Assembly: GCA_030650265.1 (NCBI GenBank)
Contig: JAUSEJ010000987.1
Span: 1-5,086, forward strand
From: Dehalococcoidia bacterium
GTDB lineage: Bacteria; Chloroflexota; Dehalococcoidia; JACPQF01
Direction of reading: 5' to 3'
Length of the DNA: 5,086 nt
The position numbers were made by a program, and so were the translations under genes. Of the stretch, positions 1 through 5,086 are shown one piece after another (positions within the stretch are counted from its first letter, which is position 1; the number at the start of each line of letters is the position of its first letter). Below the pieces are notes generated by a model that did no database searches, had not been told where the DNA came from, and was given only the letters and a program-made list of their open reading frames with translations.

Positions 1-44
1 ATTGCCCGATGTAAGATTGGTGTCTTTGTGTTTGCGGAAACTAG

Positions 45-1244
45 ATGAGTGATGTCGAAGAGTTACTGGCTTGCTTTGAGGATGGTACGCTGTTGCGACC
101 AACAGCGAAGTCGCCCAATATCGTCGATCTCGCCCGCGCCATGGGCTCCCTGCTAGGAGCGCGGGACGACTCGCCAACGGCGGGATCGGTCGAGCTGGTC
201 GGTCTCATCGGCTCCGCCGACCACTTCATCTTCATTTTGGCTGATGGGCTAGGGCTGGATCTCGTCGAAGGGCTGCCCTACGGTGCTTTTCTCCAGAAAC
301 GCCTGAAGGCAGCATTGCAGACCGTTTTCCCGTCCAGTACATCGGTTGTTCTCACCACGATGGCGACCGGCGAGTGGCCGAACCGCCATGCCGTTACCGG
401 TCAGTGGACCCATCTACCCGAGATCCGGGCTGCCGCCGCCCTTCTTCCCTTTACTGTACGGTCTGGAGGACGGTCTCTAGCCAAGATGGGTTACACGGTC
501 GAGCAAGCCTTTCCCCTACCTTCGAACTTGAGCAACTTGAGCCGGGACGTGCTCGCTGTCCTTCCAAGCCAGATGGTGAAAAGCGTGTCCTCCGCCTACT
601 TTGCCGGCTATAAGGCCAGGATCGGCTACAGGACTTTGGCGGAGGCAGTAGACATAATATCGGCCAGAGTAAAATCGGCTCAGGCGCCGACTTACACCTA
701 TCTCTATACTCCGCTTGTCGATCTAGAGGCTCACTGGCATGGCGTGGCGCACCCGGCTGTTCGAGGGGTGATCCTCTATCTGAATCGGCAGATCGAGCGA
801 TTGGCGGCCAGCGTTTCTGATCGTGCCCGGATCGTCCTCACCGCTGACCACGGCCTTCTGGATGCTCCTATCGAGGCAAAGAGATGGATCAAACCCTCCG
901 CTGAGCTTTTTGAATCGCTCTTGTTCCCTCCCTCCGGGGATTCCCGCGTCATGTTCCTCCATCAGCGGGAGGGCGCCGGCGAGCAGCTTTGCCAGAGATT
1001 CAGGAAGCGTTTTGGCGACACCTTCTTCCTAATTTCAACTGACGAGGCTGAGCAAGTCGAACTTCTCGGTCCCGGCTCGATATCGCCTGAGACCAGAAGC
1101 CGCGTGGGCGATTTCATGCTGATTTCGCGGGGAGAAGGCGTAATCAAGTACGTCTCTCATGGCGTCGGCCGGGAGCCATCGGTCGTGTCTTATCATTCCG
1201 GTCTGACGCCGGAAGAAATGCGGATACCATTGGTGATCGTCTAA
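45..1244 (+). CDS. Alkaline phosphatase superfamily phosphodiesterase / nucleotide pyrophosphatase-like protein
   Basis: This is a metal-dependent hydrolase of the type I phosphodiesterase/nucleotide pyrophosphatase branch of the alkaline phosphatase superfamily, 399 aa. All elements of the two-metal site are visible: D67 in the FILADGLG motif after a hydrophobic strand, the likely nucleophile T99 in FPSST, the LTTMATGEWPNRHAVTG segment (103-119) that follows it in this family, D226 and H230 in DLEAH, D268-H269 in TADHG, and H384 in SYHSG. The tail LTPEEMRIPLVIV also matches the family and resembles the end of PglZ-type domains. No signal peptide or membrane segment is seen at the N terminus, so the protein is probably cytoplasmic. 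The ATG at 45 has only a weak GGA (36-38) ahead of it, but the next in-frame Met is residue 33. The family acts on phosphodiester or pyrophosphate bonds of nucleotides and related molecules; the substrate cannot be read from the sequence. Neighbouring genes give no pathway. The family call is firm and the substrate unknown. Confidence 0.88.
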   Translation: MSDVEELLACFEDGTLLRPTAKSPNIVDLARAMGSLLGARDDSPTAGSVELVGLIGSADHFIFILADGLGLDLVEGLPYGAFLQKRLKAALQTVFPSSTSVVLTTMATGEWPNRHAVTGQWTHLPEIRAAAALLPFTVRSGGRSLAKMGYTVEQAFPLPSNLSNLSRDVLAVLPSQMVKSVSSAYFAGYKARIGYRTLAEAVDIISARVKSAQAPTYTYLYTPLVDLEAHWHGVAHPAVRGVILYLNRQIERLAASVSDRARIVLTADHGLLDAPIEAKRWIKPSAELFESLLFPPSGDSRVMFLHQREGAGEQLCQRFRKRFGDTFFLISTDEAEQVELLGPGSISPETRSRVGDFMLISRGEGVIKYVSHGVGREPSVVSYHSGLTPEEMRIPLVIV

Positions 1245-1365
1245 CGACGATTGATCTCGCTTTGCTTGATTCTCCAGGATCCTGATTGGAGACGAGGAAC
1301 TCGAAACCCCGGTCGATAGCGTCAATCATGCTGCTGCTGAGATACTAGTCAGAGTCCATTACACT

Positions 1366-1394
1366 TGCGTCAGACCCATGAAACTTGGTATCCT
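1366..1394 (+). promoter_or_regulatory. Possible sigma-70-type promoter for the 1439-1789 gene
   Basis: TTGCGT (1366-1371) and TATCCT (1389-1394) are separated by 17 bases. This would place the transcription start near 1401, about 38 bases before the ATG at 1439. Each box is an imperfect match (3/6 and 4/6), so this is only a candidate. The rest of the 1245-1438 gap holds no gene I can support. Confidence 0.25.
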
Positions 1395-1420
1395 TTCTAA
1401 GACATCTTAAGGGCCGCGCA

Positions 1421-1428
1421 GGTGAGGA
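1421..1428 (+). promoter_or_regulatory. Ribosome binding site that decides the start at 1439
   Basis: GGTGAGGA lies 10 bases before the ATG at 1439 and is the best Shine-Dalgarno match in this gap. The reading frame is open further upstream to a TTG at 1385, but that codon has no such site, so 1439 is the preferred start. Confidence 0.6.
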
Positions 1429-1438
1429 TATCCAACCT

Positions 1439-1789
1439 ATGAGCCGAACATCTGATGGTTTCAAACCGTCTAACCAAACTGGTGGCTATGACGAGGCGCG
1501 GGTAGCGCTCCTGCGGCCGATTGAAGCGGCAATGAAAAGCCTGAAGCTCCCGTTGCTGCGTGGGCCAAAGGTTGGCGTTATCTTAAGCGCGCTTGAAGTA
1601 CAGATCGAAGACGGCGGCGACAGCCCGGAGGTTAATCGGTTGCTCCTAGATGCGCTTCGGGCAAGTATTCGGCATCAGGTAAGCGAGCAGCAGGCGCAGG
1701 CCATGCTACGCCTGATTGACGACTTTGAGCAAGCCGAGACCAAACGATGGGATCAGATCAAGAATGGAACGGCGCCGCCCAAAACTTGA
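1439..1789 (+). CDS. Hypothetical protein (116 aa), mostly helical
   Basis: I do not recognise this protein. From the ATG at 1439 it is 116 aa, with no signal peptide, membrane segment or cysteine cluster. A polar N-terminal tail of about 17 residues is followed by alternating hydrophobic and charged stretches that look like several amphipathic helices: about 18-38 (DEARVALLRPIEAAMKSLKL), 43-57, 62-78 and a long charged one at about 79-106 rich in Q, E, A and R. The C terminus is basic and proline-containing (NGTAPPKT). The good ribosome binding site at 1421-1428 supports it as a translated gene. It ends 24 bases before the small open frame at 1814 and lies in the same frame, separated from it by one TGA. 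It could be a small partner of that neighbour when the neighbour was intact, but this is inference. The function is unknown. Confidence 0.6.
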   Translation: MSRTSDGFKPSNQTGGYDEARVALLRPIEAAMKSLKLPLLRGPKVGVILSALEVQIEDGGDSPEVNRLLLDALRASIRHQVSEQQAQAMLRLIDDFEQAETKRWDQIKNGTAPPKT

Positions 1790-1813
1790 GCGACAGAGGA
1801 CCAACTTGGCGAT

Positions 1814-1957
1814 ATGATGCGTGAGGGGTACGATCTTTTGAGGTCTGGCCGAGTGGCTGAAGCCCGCGACTGCTGGCTTCAGAGATGGGAGTCGATCAAG
1901 CGTCTGGCCAATCCAATGTTGCGAACCACAACTGAATTCGATTGGATGAAGGCTTGA
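1814..1957 (+). pseudogene. Probable 3'-truncated remnant of a SEC-C-associated protein gene
   Basis: A 47-codon open frame starts at ATG-ATG (1814/1817) and is too short for usual ORF lists. Its product begins MMREGYDLLRSGRVAEARD and continues with CWLQRWESIKRLANPMLRT, then ends FDWMKA before TGA at 1955. From memory of the family, a helical hairpin of the form GY-LL-G-A-WL-W-K followed by P-MRT-FD opens longer proteins (often several hundred residues) annotated as SEC-C metal-binding or related repeat proteins. Here everything after the FD position is missing and recQ begins 43 bases later, so the gene appears cut at its 3' end. The only possible ribosome binding site is AGAGGA at 1795-1800, 13 bases before the ATG, which is a long spacing. 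It could instead be a genuine short protein. The homology is recalled, not searched, so confidence is moderate. Confidence 0.42.
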
Positions 1958-2000
1958 GTCGAAAGCCCATTTGACCGATCCTGGGGTTTGAGTTGTTCTG

Positions 2001-4178
2001 ATGGCACAATGCAGCACTACCGACGCTATGATAATGACGCAGCTAAAGGCAACCTTTGGCTACGACTCTTTCAGGCCGCTCCAGCATGAGATCGTGCGCT
2101 CGCTGCTGGGCGGGAAAGACGTGTTCGTCCTCATGCCCACCGGCGGCGGGAAGTCTCTTTGCTACCAAGTTCCTGCTTTACTGCTCGATGGCCTGGCCGT
2201 CGTGGTCTCGCCGCTCATCGCCTTGATGAAGGACCAGGTTGACGGCCTACTCGAGTTGGGTGTCCCCGCCACGTTTATTAATAGTTCCCTCGAGGCCGCC
2301 GAGATCAACCGGCGTCAGTTGGCGGTTCTGCGGGGGGAGGTCAAGCTGCTCTACGTCGCCCCCGAGAGGCTGATGTCCCCGACCTTCTTGCCCCTGCTTT
2401 CGCGGGTCAAGCTGTCCTACTTCGCCATCGACGAGGCCCATTGTATCTCGGAATGGGGCCACGATTTCCGACCGGAATATCGCGAGCTAGCCCGACTGCG
2501 CGAGGTTTTTCCAAGAACCGCGTTCGGGTCCTTCACGGCCACCGCCACCCCACGCGTGCAGGCGGATATCAAGATGCAACTTCAACTCGGAAAGGCCGAG
2601 TGCTATCAGGGTAGCTTCAATCGACCGAACCTGTTTTACGAGGTGCGGGCCAAAGATGGCGCGTTCGATCAGTTGGTCGCTTACCTTCGAGGTAGAGAAC
2701 GATCCTCCGGCATCATCTACTGCCAGTCCCGGGCGGGGACTGAGGCCCTGGCGGCGAAGCTTCGAGCGGCCGGGTTTAGCGCTGTGGCCTACCACGCCGG
2801 ACTCGAGAGCGATGAGCGCCGGCAGCGCCAGGAGTCTTTCATCAAAGACGACGTGCAGATCATCGTGGCGACCATCGCCTTCGGGATGGGAATCGATAAG
2901 CCGGACGTCAGATTTGTGATCCACTACGACCTGCCAAAGAATCTGGAAGGGTATTACCAGGAGAGCGGTCGGGCGGGACGGGACGGTGACCCGAGCGATT
3001 GTCTACTTTTCTTCGGTGCGGGAGATGTGGTCAAGAATCGGTATTGGGCCGATCAGAAGCCGACGGAAGCGGAGCAACTGGTGGCGAGGCGGCAGTTGCA
3101 GCAGATGGCCGATTGGGCGTCCGGTATCACCTGTCGGAGACGGACACTGCTGGCCTATTTCGACGAAGATCTGGAGCCACAGGAAGGCCCTTGCTGCGAT
3201 ATCTGCCAGACGCCGACGGAGGAAAAGGACTTCACCGCCTTCGCCCAGATGTATCTGTCGTGCGCCATCCGCACCGGGGAGAGATTCGGCAGCGCTCATC
3301 TCGTTCAGGTCCTACGGGGTTCGCGGGGTGAGCGGGTCTTGCGTCTCGGCCAAGACAAGCTCTCCACCTATGGCGTGGGCCGCGACCTGCCCCTGGACGA
3401 GTGGCGGCACCTGGCTGGCGAGTTGATTCGGCGGGGCTTCGCCGTTCAGGTAGATGGCGAGTTCAACGTCGTGAAAGTGACGGCAATGGGGAAGGCGGTT
3501 CTGTTCAAGGGAGAGAAGGTGCTAATTCCCGTGCCGGTGAAGGCAGAGCCTGTGTCCCAGAAAGGAGCACCCGGGTTTCATCAGCCTCTCTTCGAGCGGC
3601 TTCGCTCCTTGCGCAAGCGAATTTCGGAGGAACTGGGCGTTCCACCCTACGTCGTCTTTCATGACTCGACTTTGCGACAGATGGCCGCCGAGCTTCCTGT
3701 AAACCGCCAGCATCTGCTACGTATTCAGGGCGTGGGAGAACGCAAGGCTAGCGAGCATGGCGAGGTTTTCCTAGACTCGATCGCCGGTTACGTTCGCGAG
3801 ACCGGGGCACGGCCGGTTGACATTGCTCCTTCGCCGCCTCCGACGCGCCGCCAGAAGAGCGGGCCGGGCCTGACCGTCCAGGCAACTCTGAATATGTTCA
3901 GGGCCGGGAAGAGCGTCGGCGAGATCGCCGCCGAACGCGAGCTCGCGATTTCCACCGTCGAGGGTCATCTGGCCGAAGCGATGCAGGCCGGAGAGAGGAT
4001 CGATATCGAGCGGCTGGTTGGCGAGGAGAAGCGGCGGGCCATCGAATTGGCCCTGGCCGAGCTCGGCGCTTCGCCCCTGAAGCCCGTAATGGAAAAGCTG
4101 GGCGATGGCTACACTTACGGCGAGATCAGGTTTGTAAGGCTATGGCTGCTGGCGAAGCGATCAGACAGCAATTCGTGA
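2001..4178 (+). CDS. recQ: ATP-dependent DNA helicase RecQ with C-terminal helix-turn-helix
   Basis: This is a superfamily 2, 3'-5' DNA helicase that unwinds branched and duplex DNA in recombination and fork repair; 725 aa and apparently complete. Motif 0 is FGYDSFRPLQ (19-28), Walker A is TGGGKS (47-52), the DEAH box is 144-147, motif III is FTATATP (178-184), and motif VI is QESGRAGR (320-327). The zinc module uses C378 (in TCRRRTLLAYF) with C398, C399 and C402, the adjacent-cysteine form of the cluster. An RQC winged-helix region spans roughly 405-515 and an HRDC domain roughly 526-600 (FHDSTLRQMA, LLRIQGVGERK). After a proline-rich linker comes a helix-turn-helix at about 625-665 (VGEIAAERELAISTVEGHL) and a conserved tail, as in RecQ proteins carrying the HTH_40-type extension. 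The ATG at 2001 has only a weak GAG at 1990-1992; ATGs at 2028 or 2034 would also leave the helicase core intact. A weak TTGACC (1971-1976) with TGTTCT (1994-1999) might be its promoter and would favour the later starts. Confidence 0.96.
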   Translation: MAQCSTTDAMIMTQLKATFGYDSFRPLQHEIVRSLLGGKDVFVLMPTGGGKSLCYQVPALLLDGLAVVVSPLIALMKDQVDGLLELGVPATFINSSLEAAEINRRQLAVLRGEVKLLYVAPERLMSPTFLPLLSRVKLSYFAIDEAHCISEWGHDFRPEYRELARLREVFPRTAFGSFTATATPRVQADIKMQLQLGKAECYQGSFNRPNLFYEVRAKDGAFDQLVAYLRGRERSSGIIYCQSRAGTEALAAKLRAAGFSAVAYHAGLESDERRQRQESFIKDDVQIIVATIAFGMGIDKPDVRFVIHYDLPKNLEGYYQESGRAGRDGDPSDCLLFFGAGDVVKNRYWADQKPTEAEQLVARRQLQQMADWASGITCRRRTLLAYFDEDLEPQEGPCCDICQTPTEEKDFTAFAQMYLSCAIRTGERFGSAHLVQVLRGSRGERVLRLGQDKLSTYGVGRDLPLDEWRHLAGELIRRGFAVQVDGEFNVVKVTAMGKAVLFKGEKVLIPVPVKAEPVSQKGAPGFHQPLFERLRSLRKRISEELGVPPYVVFHDSTLRQMAAELPVNRQHLLRIQGVGERKASEHGEVFLDSIAGYVRETGARPVDIAPSPPPTRRQKSGPGLTVQATLNMFRAGKSVGEIAAERELAISTVEGHLAEAMQAGERIDIERLVGEEKRRAIELALAELGASPLKPVMEKLGDGYTYGEIRFVRLWLLAKRSDSNS

Positions 4179-4194
4179 GCTATGTCCGGAGCAC

Positions 4195-4244
4195 CTTGCA
4201 TTCTTGCCCATTGACCATGCACCGGCAATATGCTATGATGCAAG
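4195..4244. promoter_or_regulatory. Imperfect 50-bp palindrome, probable VapBC operator
   Basis: The segment is a dyad centred between 4219 and 4220, on the palindrome TGCA (4218-4221). Comparing the two 25-base arms position by position gives 17 matches. They include the perfect outer arms CTTGCAT (4195-4201) and ATGCAAG (4238-4244), and the inner pair ATTG (4210-4213) and CAAT (4226-4229). The dyad covers both promoter boxes of vapB and ends two bases before its start codon. Antitoxins of the ribbon-helix-helix type, together with their toxin, usually bind paired inverted sites over their own promoter. The position and symmetry fit that role; actual binding is inferred. Confidence 0.62.
4211..4239 (+). 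promoter_or_regulatory. vapBC promoter, sigma-70 type with extended -10
   Basis: The -35 box TTGACC (4211-4216) and -10 box TATGAT (4234-4239) are separated by exactly 17 bases, and TGC just ahead of the -10 forms an extended -10 element (TGnTATGAT). Six bases separate the -10 from the vapB ATG, so the expected first transcribed base is the A of that ATG at 4246. No Shine-Dalgarno sequence lies between the -10 and the start codon, as expected for a leaderless message. Confidence 0.75.
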
Positions 4245-4245
4245 T

Positions 4246-4488
4246 ATGAAACGCACCACAGTAGTGATCCCGGATAATTTGGCCAATTTGCTCGATCTTG
4301 AGCATCGACGGAGCAATCGTTCGGTCGCCATGATAATTCGAGAAGCGCTAGTTAGCTATCTTGAGGGAGAGGGCGCTCAGACGAGACGACTGCCTTTCGC
4401 TGCTCTCGGAAGGAGCGGCCATCATGACACGGCGCGCGAAGCGGAGGCCATTCTAGAGCGCGAATGGGGCCATGATAGCGATAGTTGA
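4246..4488 (+). CDS. vapB: VapB-type ribbon-helix-helix antitoxin
   Basis: This 80-residue antitoxin should neutralise the PIN-domain toxin encoded next to it and repress the shared promoter. The N-terminal part has the ribbon-helix-helix pattern: a short strand KRTTVVIPD (2-10), a first helix around 11-20 (NLANLLDLEH), a polar turn with RSNRSV (22-27), and a second helix around 27-41 (MIIREALVSYL). The C-terminal half (about 42-80) is polar, with LPFAALGRSG and EAEAILEREW, the kind of segment that wraps around VapC toxins. The ATG at 4246 is preferred over the upstream in-frame TTG at 4204 because the promoter lies between them. The last 17 bases overlap vapC, indicating co-translation. Autoregulation is inferred from the palindrome over the promoter. 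It could equally be called a CopG/Arc-family or FitA-like antitoxin. Confidence 0.85.
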   Translation: MKRTTVVIPDNLANLLDLEHRRSNRSVAMIIREALVSYLEGEGAQTRRLPFAALGRSGHHDTAREAEAILEREWGHDSDS

Positions 4489-4879
4489 TACCGGTCCCCT
4501 TTATGCTGCGGTCGATGCCGACGATCAGGATCACGAGCGCTGCTTACGGATGCTCGAAGCTCCAGCGCTCCGGCTTTTCGTTCCCGCGATGGTCGTCGCC
4601 GAGGCGACCTATCTGATAGGGAAACGCCTTGGCCCTATAGTGGAGGCCGCATTCCTGTCCCATCTTGCGGGCTTCGATGTCGAAGCGCCCTCGAAAGCGG
4701 ATTGGCCTCGCATTGCAGAACTTGTTGAGCAGTATGCGAACTTCCCCCTCGGCGGCACCGATGCCTCGGTGATTGCCCTGGCCGAGCGATTGGGCACAGA
4801 CGTGATAATCACCTTGGACCGACGCCATTTCGGCGCGGTTCGCGCTGCCAACTTGCGGGCCTGGCGCCTTCTGCCATAG
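4472..4879 (+). CDS. vapC: VapC-type PIN-domain ribonuclease toxin
   Basis: This 135-residue PIN-domain protein is about the usual size for VapC toxins, which are magnesium-dependent endoribonucleases that cut tRNA or rRNA at specific sites and stop growth when free of antitoxin. The acidic active-site residues are all present: D6 in IVDTGPL, E44 in VVAEATYLIG, D97 in GGTDASVIALAERLG, and D116 in VIITLDRRHF. The toxin therefore looks catalytically intact. Its ATG overlaps the end of vapB by 17 bases. The only purine run ahead of it, GGGG at 4466-4469, is just 2 bases from the ATG, so translation probably depends on ribosomes arriving from vapB. The gene ends with two consecutive in-frame TAG codons (4877-4882). 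The RNA target cannot be predicted from the sequence. Confidence 0.92.
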   Translation: MIAIVDTGPLYAAVDADDQDHERCLRMLEAPALRLFVPAMVVAEATYLIGKRLGPIVEAAFLSHLAGFDVEAPSKADWPRIAELVEQYANFPLGGTDASVIALAERLGTDVIITLDRRHFGAVRAANLRAWRLLP

Positions 4880-4952
4880 TAGAAATTCTTGGTTTGCTGC
4901 TCTTCCCCCTATCCTCCTTCCTCGGTGCCCGACGTTTTGCGACTAAGTGCCC

Positions 4953-5086
4953 TCAGCGCAGGATTTCCAGTATCTTGTCGTGTAGGAAATGGTTCGAGGC
5001 GAGGACATCTCTGGTGCTGAGGGTGACCGGGTTTCCTGCCCAGTCGGTGACGCAGCCCCCGGCCTCGGTAACCATGAGGACGCCAG
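4953..5086 (-). CDS. Inositol monophosphatase family protein, C-terminal end (partial)
   Basis: Reading the minus strand from the right edge gives 43 residues up to TGA (4953-4955); the gene's start lies outside the window. The fragment contains TEAGGCVTDWAGNP and then DVLASNHFLHDKILEILR. This matches the C-terminal signature of inositol-monophosphatase-family enzymes, with the EAGG-VTD-G stretch, the ASN-LH motif and a final helix. These are magnesium-dependent, lithium-sensitive sugar-phosphate or nucleotide-phosphate phosphatases such as SuhB, CysQ and the HisN type of histidinol-phosphatase. The N-terminal metal-binding motifs are not in view, so the exact member cannot be chosen. It runs convergently toward vapC with 73 bases between the two stop codons. 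Confidence 0.8.
   Translation of the reverse strand, partial: GVLMVTEAGGCVTDWAGNPVTLSTRDVLASNHFLHDKILEILR

Noticed and set aside
1271..1292. Inverted repeat TCTCCA/TGGAGA with a 10-base loop after the first gene, containing the palindrome CAGGATCCTG
   Set aside because: The stem is only 6 bp and no T-run follows on either strand, so I do not call it a terminator.
1144..1329. Minus-strand open frame beginning MIDAIDRGFEF, partly in the 1245-1438 gap
   Set aside because: Most of it lies opposite the 3' end of the phosphodiesterase gene, it matches no family I recognise, and it lacks a convincing start context.
1378..1410. Ten-codon open frame MKLGILSKTS ahead of the hypothetical gene, as a leader peptide
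   Set aside because: There is no ribosome binding site, no runs of regulatory codons and no attenuator-like hairpin; frames this short occur by chance.
4204..4245. Upstream TTG start that would lengthen the antitoxin by 14 residues
   Set aside because: The strong promoter boxes lie inside this extension, and the ribbon-helix-helix fold begins properly at the ATG at 4246.
45..4879. A single new multi-gene defence system linking the phosphodiesterase, the hypothetical gene, RecQ and VapBC
   Set aside because: RecQ and VapBC each stand alone as known units. vapBC has its own promoter, and the earlier genes are separated by gaps and a decayed gene. The sequence alone gives no coupling among them.
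4922..4938. TCGG-TGC-CCGA hairpin followed by CGTTTT between vapC and the convergent gene
   Set aside because: A 4-bp stem with four T residues is too weak to support a rho-independent terminator call.

Overview
The window looks like a piece of a bacterial chromosome of moderately high G+C content. It is densely packed, with a conserved-type DNA repair helicase, a chromosomal toxin-antitoxin pair and a partial housekeeping-type phosphatase. The antitoxin promoter has a classical sigma-70 architecture. The sequence does not fix the phylum: the RecQ layout with a C-terminal helix-turn-helix extension is widespread, so I name no taxon.

Layout. Positions 45-1244 (+) encode a complete 399-residue alkaline-phosphatase-superfamily phosphodiesterase (nucleotide pyrophosphatase type) with every metal ligand visible and no signal peptide. 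A non-coding stretch of about 190 bases follows. Next comes a 116-residue hypothetical gene (1439-1789), chosen at an ATG with a good ribosome binding site rather than at the upstream TTG. Directly behind it, in the same frame, lies a 47-codon open frame (1814-1957) that reads like the first part of a SEC-C-associated protein and then stops, probably a decayed gene. Positions 2001-4178 (+) encode a full-length RecQ helicase (725 aa) with helicase core, zinc-binding, RQC and HRDC domains and a C-terminal helix-turn-helix. Positions 4246-4879 (+) hold a VapBC-type toxin-antitoxin operon with overlapping genes. At the right edge, on the minus strand, is the C-terminal end of an inositol-monophosphatase-family enzyme that converges on vapC.

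How the parts work together. The only clear functional unit is the vapBC pair. Its promoter has near-ideal -35 and extended -10 boxes placed so that transcription should begin on the A of the vapB start codon, which would make the mRNA leaderless. The promoter sits inside a 50-bp imperfect palindrome (17 of 25 arm positions paired), the expected form of an autoregulatory operator. The phosphodiesterase, the hypothetical protein and RecQ share a strand, but spacing and sequence give no firm evidence that they form one operon or system. I found no CRISPR array, tRNA, rRNA, intact insertion sequence or convincing rho-independent terminator.
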